Source: Bisporella sp. PMI_857 | Lineage: Eukaryota > Ascomycota > Leotiomycetes > Helotiales > Helotiaceae | Direction of reading: 5' to 3' | NCBI GenBank assembly: GCA_021307315.1 | Contig: JAJSPD010000033.1 | Location: 310,001-374,000, forward strand | Length of the DNA: 64,000 nt | In this document: positions 43,268 through 53,099 of the stretch, in pieces | How the letters are laid out: each line of letters opens with the position of its first letter | Position numbering within the stretch: position 1 is the stretch's first letter | Made by a program: the position numbers and the translations under genes | The notes under the pieces: generated by a model | Told to the model about the DNA's origin: nothing | The model's input: only the letters and a program-made list of their open reading frames with translations | Databases searched by the model: none

Positions 43268-44801
43268 TGCGGCGCTGTGCTTGCAAAGAGGCGCTTTCCG
43301 GGCAGGAGTTGCTCAGAAGGCGAGAGTATAGAGAACCGTGAGCCTTGGCTTGTAGTGGGAGGAAGATTGAGAGAGTGTCTAGTAGGAGGAGTGTTGGGTC
43401 TTGTTGGTGCTTCAGGGATATCTACTTCTATAGAGTCTAGCGTATCTTGTTGCGTGGAAGAAGGGCAGTTGGCCGCTTTGATCCTTAAATAGGCAGCTGA
43501 GCACGATTGTCGGATTTGGGCTTTTTGCTGTTTGGTAGGGCCAGCTTGGCCCGGCTTTGGGCGAAGTAAGCATTCTGTGAAGTCGGCCGAGTGAGGGCCG
43601 TGGCAGTGGATACAGCGTGGAGGGCAAGCATGAGCTGCTGTAGAGCATGGTGAGTGTTCTTTTTCGGTGTGTTTAGTAGAGCCGCACAAGCGGCAGCGAG
43701 GGGCTCTGACGCAAGTCCGCTCGTTGTGCCACATTAAGCAGCGGTTGCATTGTATAGTTACTACTTTTTTAGGTAGCAGCTTGATGGAGACTCTGGCCCC
43801 GAATAAAAGAAGGGAGCGAGGGAGGGGATTAGTGTTGCTTGGGAATCTGACAATCCAGGTAGTTGAAGCTGTAAAAAGGGACTCGGAGCTAAGGCGGGTT
43901 TCTACTATTTGCGTAGGTGCAGCGTTGAGCTCTTCTGTGAGAGCTGACGAGAGAAGTTCTGCTGTAACAGGGATTTGGGTTATTTGGTTGTTTTGGAAGC
44001 CTTGAAAAGACCTGGGAATTAGGGCAATCCGGTAGCTGACCAGGTTGCCAGCTTTCTCGACTGTGCAGGGTCCTTTGCGGAGAACAGCGCCGTGATTTGA
44101 GGGATTAGTAAGTCAAGAGAGTCTTGTAGTTGTGGAGAGAGCGGACAAAGAGCGTATCCCGTTTTTGTGGTTTGGACCTCTTTGACTAGTTTTTTCCCCA
44201 GGGCCTTGTTGAGGTCGTTTTGTATGCTGTATGCTGACACCGCTCTGAGCACGTGATTTTCAGGTAGGCGTACAAACAAGCGGTTGTCGGGAGGAGAAAC
44301 TTTTGGGGGAGGATTCTTTTTTGGCTGTGTGCTAACTCGGGAGGCTGCTGTTGGGGATGGTTTAGTTGTGCGTTTTTGTGTGGGCTCTTGGGAGCTGGCG
44401 GAGGAAAAGGATGTGGCAGGTGCAGAAGAAGTGTTTTCTTCGGGAGAGGGAGCTGGTGAAGTGGCTGTAATCGAGGCGTTGCTTGTAGCGCTAGAGAGCT
44501 CGTGGGAGCAAATGTAAGGTGATGGAGGCCGGGGGGTGCCTCGCACGTGGTTGTCAAAATGGTGCTGGGCCACGGAAGAAATGTCTTGGCAAAACGCGTA
44601 GAAGCTTTTGCGCAGATGTGAAGGGAGTGCTTTAGCAGAGTCTCCTTGGAGTTGCTCGTCGAGTATATTTGCTATATTGCTGAAAAGAAGGGTAGCTTCT
44701 TCGGCCCTGGTAGATGCGGCTGTGGTTACAGCGAGTAGTGTTTCTGCGAGTAATTTTTGACGCGTCGAGGACGCGCCTCCTGCGGGGGTGCTTTGCGGCA
44801 T
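43264..44801 (-). pseudogene. LINE ORF1, one frameshift
   Basis: From ATG 44801 the frame is open to 44019: Ser/Thr/Pro-rich N-terminal part with AQHHFDNHVRGT, then RLPENHVLRAVSAYSIQNDL and TGYALCPLSP, an RNA-binding-like region. It then stops. The continuation SYRIALIPRSFQGFQ starts in a second frame near 44050 and runs through zinc knuckles CNRCLMWHNERTC, CRLCGSTKHTEKEHSPC and CIHCHGPHSADFTEC to the TGA at 43266-43264. A single missing base in the AAA run near 44053 explains the break. It blocks full-length ORF1 unless it is a sequencing error. Confidence 0.82.
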
Positions 44802-44914
44802 GCCCGCTGGAGGAGGGAGGGGGAAAAGCAGTGTGCAATGTATAGAGCAGTAATCAGACGAAGCTTCAGCAGGACGGCGAGAGGCTTGCTTTTTGCTTTG
44901 TTTGTTTTGCCCCT

Positions 44915-44919
<5 letters not shown>

Positions 44920-44966
<47 letters not shown>
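44920..44966 (+). repeat. Poly(A) tract of 47 A
   Basis: Homopolymer at the 5' end of the leftward LINE, merging into the right copy of its target-site duplication. Because it lies at the 5' rather than the 3' end it is not the LINE tail; expansion of the AAAAAA in the duplication is the simplest reading. Confidence 0.85.
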
Positions 44967-44968
<2 letters not shown>

Positions 44969-45094
44969 TCGTTTAAAGCTAGTTTGTACGGTGCCAAGAA
45001 AAAAAGGAAATTCGCTTGTGTTGGAAACTCGCTTGTGGGCTGCTTTACCTATTTGAATCTAGACATGCAGCCACGGACTAGATATTCTATCTAT

Positions 45095-45342
45095 TGTAAC
45101 AACACAAGGAGTCACGGGCTTGAATAGAGGCATATGGGAGTGCGTAAAATAGGCTGAATATGACTACCTTATAGGTCTACTACGAAGGATACAAAAACAT
45201 GAGGAACAACTGTAGAGAGTAGGAGCCGGCCTTTATATAGGCGACTCCGACTCTCCACCGTATCAGCTCTATAACCCTCATACCCTGCTCGTCAGCCTAT
45301 TAATCCTATGCCATGACCTTCGCTTATGCTTCGGTTGTTACA
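45095..45342 (+). repeat. Solo LTR, family A copy 3
   Basis: 248 bp, TGTAACAACACAAGGAG to TCGGTTGTTACA, with a TTTATATA box. Flanks TCTAT and GCGAC do not match, so the duplication is lost or the copy is rearranged. Confidence 0.8.
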
Positions 45343-47530
45343 GCGACCTCGCTAGGGTGTATATACATGAGCTTCGCTCGTTCTCACTCTTTCCTCCTTA
45401 TTTCAGTATTCAAATCGATATTATATCCTCCTTGGGCGTACGCTCCTCTTAATGCCATCACAGGAGCATAGAATGCTATTCCGAACATATGTATAGTGTC
45501 TGTCTTTATTCGAGAGTTGGTGGCGGCGGTGCCGGGCTGTAATTGATGCAACGAATACACCTCCGAGCGTAAAACCCGAACCGAGTGACTACATACCTAC
45601 CGTTATTACGCAACCCGGCCCAATCATTCACGTTACCTCCCTCCCAGGGTAGGATGCCGCAGAAGTTTTACATCCTTACTCCTGAATCCTTTACTCCTGT
45701 TGATTAGGAGAACCTCCCTATTTGCTAGTGGTTACACCATTACCATCAAACCCCCTTACGGGTTACTAACTGTCTCTACAATGTACGTAAAAGAGCCCCT
45801 TCGGTCATTGAATAGAAATCAATCAATTCTCATTGAACAACTAACCCTATACACCTCTAGAGTTTAAAAGCACGTTAGTGAAAAATCATCACAATTAGGT
45901 AATCAATCAGTTGACCAATCGATTACTAAATAAAAACATCACCTGAACCCTGTGGCTACGGCTACATGTCGTTCAGCCGCTTATTAATAATTGTGGTAAT
46001 CTCTCCATTATAGTGTGAAAGAGTTGATAATGTACTAAAGTTTTTAAGTTGTGCTTGCCGAACTTGAAGGTTTCCTGCGTGACTTTCCTTGGCGTTATCG
46101 ATTACGCGGTAGTGGGTTGTACAACGGAGTTGCAACAGTGGTTTAGTAGCCGGGTAGCTGACCATAAGAGGATGAGGGTAATTAAAGGATACTCCAAAGA
46201 ATGCGAGTGGAATTGAGAAACTATTTTCAGGAATAGGCGACGGTGGAGTTTGACACGGGGGTAAGAATGGCAAATGGAGTGATGTCAGGGGATCACTTTG
46301 GTGAATGGGCTGAACATGGTTATGGGCGACCCACTTTGGAATTCGTATATTCGGTTTTGGTTCCTAAGAACCTCTTGATTCTGCGTGTTTGTCCTTTTCA
46401 ATAGCGCTTATGACCTCAATCTCAACTCGCCCTCTCACAAGTGAGATTGTAAGTTAAATGGAGAGCCGATTACGGTGCTAGAGTCTGCCCACTCGTGACC
46501 TTGCGATGCCTACTCGGCCGGGACCTATCAACATAGTAAACTACCGTCGCTTCCAGTTACTTCATATCCTAGTTCTCTTGAAGGCGAGTACAGAGGCACG
46601 TGGCAAATGATCTCGGCCAAATTTAAGGTACTGCGAAGCGATATCGGCGCCTGCCAGTGGTTGGAACATCAAGCCGTGCGGTTATTACATAATAAAGAGA
46701 GTGACAGCTCTCAGTAGTGGAGCTGTGCTTGGTGCGCGCCTTGCGGAAACTGTGGAAGAGGACGAAGGTGGCCGAGTGATCCCTGATCCATCGGTATCGT
46801 ACCCGCGAGGAATGCAGCATTCCAATAGTAGCTGCTTGGTTAATGCAGGGCCGACGCAGTAGGGGCCTTCTGAATTCCGGGTTCGCTTCCGGCTATGTAC
46901 CTAGCTCTTCTATGTTGCAGCGTATTTCTAGGGTGCTTTGTATTCTCAGTTTGACGACTAGCAACGCTGAGGACGCGTTGAATCTCAATTTTTTTAGTAT
47001 ATTTAATCAAACAGCGATATGAATTGCAATGCGGTCGTCTCAGGAGGTTCTATTATGCCCCCGTTTTTGTATAGAAGGCGCGCACCTTTAAAGCCTGGAA
47101 TCTCCAATGTAAGCGAGCGTGACGACATTTTTCCGAATAGCCTCAAAAGCCGTATGAGCCTGCAACCGTACAGTCCTAACTTGAGTTATATGCGGAATTA
47201 TACTAAATTGGGAAGGTTCCAGAGGTTTCGATTTGTGGCAATGATGCTTATTAATCCTTGAAAATCAGGCCAACAAAACCCGTAAAATAACGGTCAAAAT
47301 AGGGGGGATAGTACTAAGCAATTACAAAGTTCAGTCATCATGGATATCCTGGGTCCGTAGTAATTTTATTTCCTAGGGCCAAGACTGTTAGGACCTCTCT
47401 TCTCCAAAAGTGCTGAATAATATGGATACTAGTAACAGTAGATCAATGCAGCGGAAATGACGTCAAGTAATTTTCGGAGCAGCATTCTTATGTGGTCTGT
47501 TTTGGACAACTACCGTACAGTTCTCATTAC
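45343..47530. other. Intergenic, about 2.2 kb, with one dispersed repeat
   Basis: No gene supported. It holds the family F repeat at 45691-45862. The short frames at 45962-46273, 46623-46820 and 47019-47261 have no motifs. Confidence 0.45.
45691..45862 (+). repeat. Dispersed repeat, family F copy 1
   Basis: Shares TTACTCCTGTTGAT-AGGAG at the left, GTTACACCAT in the middle, and CAATCAATTCTCATTGAAC and CCCTATACACCTC at the right with 49168-49362. About two thirds of the positions agree. Origin unknown; the TGTTGAT start hints at an LTR. Confidence 0.6.
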
Positions 47531-47540
47531 TATATAAAAG
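47531..47540 (+). promoter_or_regulatory. TATA box of the solute-binding-like gene
   Basis: TATATAAAAG about 110-120 bp upstream of the ATG at 47650, followed by a pyrimidine/CA-rich leader that ends in AAAATG, a common fungal arrangement. Confidence 0.6.
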
Positions 47541-47649
47541 GACAAAGCTCGCACTATGGGCAGCCTCAACTCGGCCAATCACAGAAATCAGTCACTATAA
47601 CAAAGTGCTTCTCCTCAGCCAGCACCGCTAAACATTACAATCTCTTAAA

Positions 47650-48786
47650 ATGACTCTGCTTGCTCTCCTCCAGGCTGTTCTTCTCGTCAGCCACTCCGCC
47701 GCCTACGACACACTATTTAGTTTTGAGGAAGCGCCAGTGGTGGAAAACCGGACTATCGATGAAATCTACAAACAGGCCTTAGCTGAAGGTGGCATTGTGA
47801 CTTGTTGGCATGGTGGAGACGAAACCTATCAACAGGATACCCTGAAGGAGGCCTTTGAAGCTCGCTTCCCCGGCATGACTCTCAATATCACTGTTGATGT
47901 CTCCAAGTACCATGATGGAAACCTAGATCAGCAACTGGCTACGGGAGGCCTTTACGTAGACAGCATAATTCTGCAAACTCTCCAAGATTATCCCAGATGG
48001 GACCAAGAGGGCGCTCTTCTCCATTACCAGCCACTAAACTTCTACAATGTCCACCCAGCTTTTCGTGACATTCGGGCGGCCTGGCACGGCGTATCCGTCT
48101 TCGCCTGGACTTTTATTTGGAATACCGACAGGCTCGCAGATGGACCTAAGGAGTTCCCTGATTTCCTGAAATCCGACTTCAAAGATAAATTGGTTCTAAC
48201 TTATCCCAACGACGATGATGCTGTTCTTTACGCTTTTGACTTGATGTAAGAGCCCTCCCTAGTTGACGATATACGCATTCTTATTAACATACGGACTAGT
48301 ATACGACAGTATGGCTACGGCTGGTTCGAGGCTCTCCTGGCTCAAAATCCTCGTTGGGTGCGCGGAACCGGAACCCCGGTAACGATTCTCAACCAGAAAA
48401 ATAGCACCTGGTCTGCAACCTTTACCGCCGGCATTGGTTTGACACCGTCTGCTCCCTTGAACGTCACAATTCCCACCGAAGGGTCTTTTGTCACCTGGGC
48501 ACAGAGGGCGGCCATACCCAAAAATGCCCCACACCCGGATGGCGCTAAATTGTTGCATAATTTTATGTTGAGTGACGAGCATCAGAAGACTGGGGGTTCC
48601 TGGAGCGTTCGGAAAGACGTACCTGCTCCTGTGGGATATCCTGAGCTTATGGATATCCCCTCTACTAACCCGGTTGAGTTTGAGAGGTTTATGGAGGATC
48701 GAGTGCGGGTAGAGAGGCTGAGGCTATTCTTTGAAGACAAGATTGGAACAGCACAAGGTCTGAGCCCCTTGATTGATGGCCTGTAA
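47650..48786 (+). CDS. Secreted periplasmic-binding-protein-like (ABC solute-binding fold) protein
   Basis: Two exons, 47650-48245 and 48300-48786, with a 54-bp intron (GTAAGA...ACTAG) in phase 2; 360 aa. The N-terminus MTLLALLQAVLLVSHSAAY is a signal peptide. The body resembles type II periplasmic binding proteins of the iron/thiamine/polyamine kind: EGGIVTCWHGGDE, FEARFPGMTLNITVDVS, DSIILQTLQDYPRW, FAWTFIWNTDRLADGP, FKDKLVLTYPNDDDAVLYAFD, APHPDGAKLLHNFMLS. In bacteria these feed ABC importers; in filamentous fungi such proteins are secreted and their role is unclear, perhaps metal or small-molecule binding. Bacterial-style fold plus an intron suggests an old horizontal transfer that was domesticated (inference). 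Confidence 0.82.
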
Positions 48787-49165
48787 ATATATTTTTTGGA
48801 GAGCTTTGTCGGCGTGGCGCCCAATTATATAAACGGTAGTACCATGCGCAAGTTCTTGTGGATGGTTTCACGGTAGATAATTATAAGGCATATACTTCAA
48901 CCAGTCATTTTTTAACGAGTTATTCTATCGGGTTACTATAGATAAGTCTACCTTATCGCACAGCTTATATAACCAGATTCTAGGTGCAAGGGTCACAATA
49001 CATTTACCATATATGGTAGACCTGTGTAAGCCTATTTCCTTTGAATTACCGGCACCCTCTTTTGGAGTAAGTATATATACGTGTGGAGTGAACCACTACC
49101 TTCCTTGAGGCACGAGAGTCAAGTGTGTACTATTATATTGAGCGAACAGCTAACTTATGTTCTCA
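48787..49165. other. Intergenic
   Basis: Nothing recognised between the gene's stop and the family F repeat. Confidence 0.5.
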
Positions 49166-49167
49166 TT

Positions 49168-49362
49168 ACTCCTGTTGATCAGGAGCACCCCCGTACTTCT
49201 TAGTTGTTACACCATTTCAAATAGACTTTCTCATTTAGCCTATTTACCCCTTACGGCCCAGTAACGGTCATTACAGTGTACATAAACGAACCACTTTGCT
49301 AATTAGATAGAGACCAATCAATTCTCATTGAACTACTTAACCCTATACACCTCCAAAAGCTC
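49168..49362 (+). repeat. Dispersed repeat, family F copy 2
   Basis: Counterpart of 45691-45862; same order of shared blocks, with a longer middle part. Confidence 0.6.
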
Positions 49363-49508
49363 AACAGATAAGTAATACGGCCTCTACGCTAAAGGGCTTT
49401 CTTTGTGAGAGCTTGAACTTTTTGACGTTTAGGAACTGCGTCGTGGGTTGAAATGCAAACGGTCTCTGGCAGAGACATATGAGAACAATTCCAAACATGA
49501 TCTGAATC

Positions 49509-49703
49509 TGTAGGAAGTAGGGGTTTACGGATCCACATACGACCCACCAGGTCACGTGGTCCACACAACCCCCATTTTGTAGAATCTAGAGTAGAACCTA
49601 ATACAAACAACAATCATTACCATATCCATTAAGAGCAAGAGCGTGGCCTACAAAGTAGAGCTACGCCTTTTGCCCCGTGGAAGGTAAGCCCGTGATACCA
49701 ACA
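49509..49703 (-). repeat. Solo LTR, family D copy 2 with perfect TSD
   Basis: 195 bp. On the minus strand TGTTGGTATCACG to CTACTTCCTACA, flanked by GAATC (49504-49508 and 49704-49708). Strongly similar to 13494-13678. Confidence 0.92.
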
Positions 49704-49715
49704 GAATCATATACC

Positions 49716-49950
49716 TGTAACAACTCAGGGCGAACAGGGATCTCGATCCGTGTATCAGGGAGAAGGACTCAATAGTGTGAACGGCTATCAATTGTTAAAA
49801 CGAAGAGAACAAGCTACAGATAGAAGAAGGGAAGGAAAGCAACGCTTTATATACAAAAGACTGGCCAGGGGCCAGTATAAGCGAGGCCTTGTGGGGTCAG
49901 GGGGCCGAGCCCTAAGGGCCTCTAAGCGAGATAGGGCCAGGGCCGTGACA
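49716..49950 (+). repeat. Solo LTR, family B copy 3
   Basis: 235 bp, TGTAACAACTCAGGGCG to GGGCCGTGACA. It has a TTTATATA box and the GGCCGAGCCC block. Flanks ATACC and GCGGG do not match. It lies 12 bp after the family D LTR. Confidence 0.85.
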
Positions 49951-50169
49951 GCGGGCCCCCTTTTCCCTTTGTCAACATTATAGTAAATCCAGTGGTCTTT
50001 TTTACGGCGAAGTCCCTCTTTGCCCTTTTTCGATGTGAAGCTGAATCCGAAATTCATGTTGATTAATCTCGTCTTAAAGTTGGAGATTTTGGGAGGTTGA
50101 GACGGAGGGGGCAGAATCGAATCTAGAAATCTTAATGAAAGAGATTAAAATCGTCTTATACAGTCGTTT

Positions 50170-50485
50170 TGTAACAGGTAGAGGGCAGCAGGAGGGATTG
50201 CAATATAACAGATAAGAATACGTAACTAGCGATGTAGTTGCAATAGTAAGGAATTGATATTAGAAGTATGCCTGTAAGTCTAACATGGAAAGAAAAACTC
50301 AAGCTTGCTTTGTTCAGAGAGCTCTAGCTGTTCCTTATATCCTTCACTGTGCTGTAGCTGTAAGCCTGTGGCTGGCCATAAGCGGAGCGTGCCGCTTGCA
50401 GCCCTGAAAGTACTACAGCCGAAAAGCCTTCGGCTGGCTGTTAGGCTGTCACAATGGCCGTCTTTAACCGACCCTGGCTGTTACA
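50170..50485 (+). repeat. Solo LTR, family C copy 3 with perfect TSD
   Basis: 316 bp, TGTAACAGGTAGAGGGC to GACCCTGGCTGTTACA, flanked by CGTTT (50165-50169 and 50486-50490). It has one CTGTAGCTGTAAGCCTGTGG unit where copy 1 has several. Confidence 0.92.
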
Positions 50486-51108
50486 CGTTTACTCTAGATC
50501 TGGTTTAGCGTCAAGCATGACTACAGTCCGTCACATTACTCATTAGCCGGGACCTACATGCTTGATTGTGAATTATAGCGTTATATTACAGTACACTTGC
50601 TTATACCGTACCTATCACGATTTCTTAGCATCACACTTCTGTCACGACACGCGCTGTGGATCTACAGATACAGAGGGCAACGGTGGTATCATACGAGAAT
50701 ATCAAGCTGAGGAAGGAAAAGGGGCTCGGGGAGAGCAGGCTATAGTAGTAGTAGTTGTAGTTCTATTACGCCCAAGACAGGGTGCGAAACCCTCAGGCAG
50801 CTATCGAAGATCCGCTAAGCATACACTAGAATTGTCCAAACTCGGTGCTGAGCCCTACACAATCAAACCCGTAGCAATCCAATGTCTGTTCTCTATAGCG
50901 TTCTCTATCCTTTATACTTAACTTCGCCTACCCTACCCCAATTCTGGAGCCCATGACCAAGGTCTAAGACCACTCTCTTCCATCGCAATTTGATGAAAAG
51001 TATAACGTCGTATAATCGTCAGATATAGCTAACCTACCCAAACGTGGGCAACCACGTGCGGCAGGTAAAGGGATTGTGCTGGATTGAAATAGGCTAGAAT
51101 AGATAGCG
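50486..51108. other. Unassigned sequence between LTR C and the orphan ORF1
   Basis: No ORF2 for the downstream LINE-type ORF1 was found here. A plus-strand frame (50562-50921) includes a Val-rich run from a GTA/TAG microsatellite and has no recognisable domain. Confidence 0.45.
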
Positions 51109-52302
51109 TTAGTCGTACGAATGTAATGGTGATGGTCGTAACTTGGCAAGCTCTCGTCGATATACTGGACACCCTGAATCCGTTGCTTTGTGAGCGCCTT
51201 TTCCACCACACGCTGCGCACTTAAAGGTCGTCGAGGTGCATGTCGATGCCGCGTGCCCCGGGAGTGCACACTGTCCGCAAACTGGAGCCGGCGCTCGGCA
51301 ACGGTAATGTAGATGACCATAAAGGTGACAGCGATAGCACCGCGCAGGTTGACGGCCTATAACGAATGGGCGAGTGTATGCACACTCTCCGTTAGCCATA
51401 GTAACAGTCATTTTCGCAAGGAGCCCGTCAACTTCTTCCTTAGTATCCAGATATACTACCATCGAACGATACTCCTTATCTACAGACATATTCCCGAGCC
51501 ACCGCATCTTATGAACCTTGACCCTATTCAACCGGCCGAAAAGAGTACAGCCAACTTCGTCCGTGGCCACTTCGTAATATACTTTATCGACTCTCATAGG
51601 ATACCACTGCTCTCTGTACAGCGTTCCTTTATCAAAGTGTGTTCTGAGCCAAGTGTCGTCCCTCCGTACCTTATCGACATCGTCGCCATGAAAAAGAAGC
51701 CGATAACGACCGTTCCCTTTTGAATTGACTCCCAAACAGGTTATACCCTTCTCCTTGAGGGCCTCGTTCACTCGCCTGCGCACCGTTCCCGCGTTCCCTT
51801 CTTTGATCTCCGGGATAGCAACTCGACTCAAGTCGAGTCCAACACCTGGAATCTGTCCAGGAGCGATAGACGGCGGTGGAGATGAAGGAGGCGATAGTGG
51901 CGAAGAGGCATTGGCAGTGGGAGTTGTGCCAATCTTAGGGAAAAGCTCGTTTCGTATAAACTCTTCTAAAGCTTCGATGCGCTTCTCTGCCTTCTTTGCC
52001 CGTTGCTCCGCGCTGGCAAGAGCCGTCTCCACGCGCGTAAGGAGGTCTTTAACTTGCCTCCACTCTTCGGAACTTGATATTGCTGATACTGGCCTAGGTA
52101 TCGTGGCTTTGGTCGAGTTCGTCCGCTTTGCTCGTGGTGGTGAGTTGGGTTCGAACGGTTGCGTACGCTTCAGAGGGCGCCCGCGGGCGCTCGTAGTATC
52201 GACAGTAATTGACTCATCATCATTCGATTCGCTCAGCAATTCAAACGAATTGCCTTTTGGACTGTTCTTGCTGTTCTTGCTGTTCTTGCTGTTCTTCGGC
52301 AT
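51109..52302 (-). CDS. Orphan LINE ORF1-like zinc-knuckle protein, 397 aa
   Basis: ATG at 52302 chosen because the product then begins with the low-complexity (NSK)n run and basic/acidic linker typical of non-LTR ORF1 proteins; the open frame continues 55 codons upstream without an obvious reason. A coiled coil (AEQRAKKAEKRIEALEEFIRNEL, about residues 108-130) is followed by an RRM-like region with VDKEYRSMVVYLDTKEEVDGLL, then three C-terminal knuckles: CYRCHLYGHLHYRC, CGQCALPGHAASTC and CAACGGKGAHKATDSGC. No endonuclease/RT follows, so it is the stranded front half of a second LINE family or a domesticated copy. The frame is intact. Confidence 0.7.
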   Translation of the reverse strand: MPKNSKNSKNSKNSPKGNSFELLSESNDDESITVDTTSARGRPLKRTQPFEPNSPPRAKRTNSTKATIPRPVSAISSSEEWRQVKDLLTRVETALASAEQRAKKAEKRIEALEEFIRNELFPKIGTTPTANASSPLSPPSSPPPSIAPGQIPGVGLDLSRVAIPEIKEGNAGTVRRRVNEALKEKGITCLGVNSKGNGRYRLLFHGDDVDKVRRDDTWLRTHFDKGTLYREQWYPMRVDKVYYEVATDEVGCTLFGRLNRVKVHKMRWLGNMSVDKEYRSMVVYLDTKEEVDGLLAKMTVTMANGECAYTRPFVIGRQPARCYRCHLYGHLHYRCRAPAPVCGQCALPGHAASTCTSTTFKCAACGGKGAHKATDSGCPVYRRELAKLRPSPLHSYD

Positions 52303-53099
52303 TTTACATCTATCGAGCAGGCTATATGTACATGAGGGAGCCCTAGTGGCTCGGCAACAGGGCACGTGCTCGACCAGGGTCGGGACGTGACAACTTCGCG
52401 CCTCCGCTTTGGAGCATAATTCGCATTGGTCTTGAAATTTCATATTTAACATCGAGGAAAGTTTCAAGGATCACGTGGTTTATTCTTTCGACTTTCGATA
52501 GATCGGGAAAACTATTCTTCTATAGTCAGGCTCCACTTTGTGCGGCCTTGAGAACTTGCAGATGTAGAACGTCTCTAAATTCAGTTTTGCGAGGCGTTAT
52601 TGCATTGATAGGCTCATTTAGAACTCTGTCTAAACATACTGAGATAAGCTATTACGCGATTATAAAATATAGATGGCGAAGCTTCCAGAGTGTTCTTGGA
52701 AGAAGTAGCCGGTATTGAAATAGAAGAAAAGAGTCACGGAGCCCTCAGAGAGTATGGGATAAACGAGTCAATTGTTAAAGGTTGTAGAATCTAAACTACA
52801 GGAGAGAATCCCTCTACTTATAGAGGTGTGATACTCACACGTAAGTATCACATGTCTCAGTAGATTCATCATCGAAGGCAAAAGCACGTATGCATCTTGC
52901 GTAAGCATACTTACAATTTCCCCAATAGGCTAGGTATGGCCCTTAGACCTAGCCTGTTCAACAACCGAGGCATGCTGGAACCACCTGGTGGCAACATTCT
53001 AATGGCATATAAACATCAGTTCCCCCAGGCCCTTCTTTATCAGAGTTATTATATTATATATGTGTGTGATATGGATATTTAACGAACGTCACTAAAAGC
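52303..53099. other. Intergenic, 0.8 kb
   Basis: Open frame upstream of the ORF1 start up to 52467, then AT-rich sequence to the NLR stop. A GTGATACTCACACGTAAGTATCAC inverted repeat lies near 52825-52850. No gene. Confidence 0.45.

Larger units (their letters stand above)
39123..44919 (-). mobile_element. Near-complete Tad-like LINE (non-LTR retrotransposon)
   Basis: About 5.8 kb transcribed leftward, with ORF1 (zinc knuckles) then ORF2 (endonuclease, RT, RNase H). It is flanked by the direct repeat AAAAAATGTCGTT at 39110-39122 and 44961-44973, a likely 13-bp target-site duplication in which the right-hand A run has grown to 47 A. The 3' end (left) finishes in an A-rich, non-homopolymer tail on the minus strand. 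A rearranged relative is at 5626-7060. Confidence 0.85.

Noticed and set aside
44920..44966. Poly(A) as the tail of a plus-strand retroposon
   Set aside because: No plus-strand element ends there; the LINE runs the other way and the duplication explains the A run.
50562..50921. 119-codon plus-strand frame
   Set aside because: Its Val-rich core is a GTA/TAG microsatellite; no domain or splice context.
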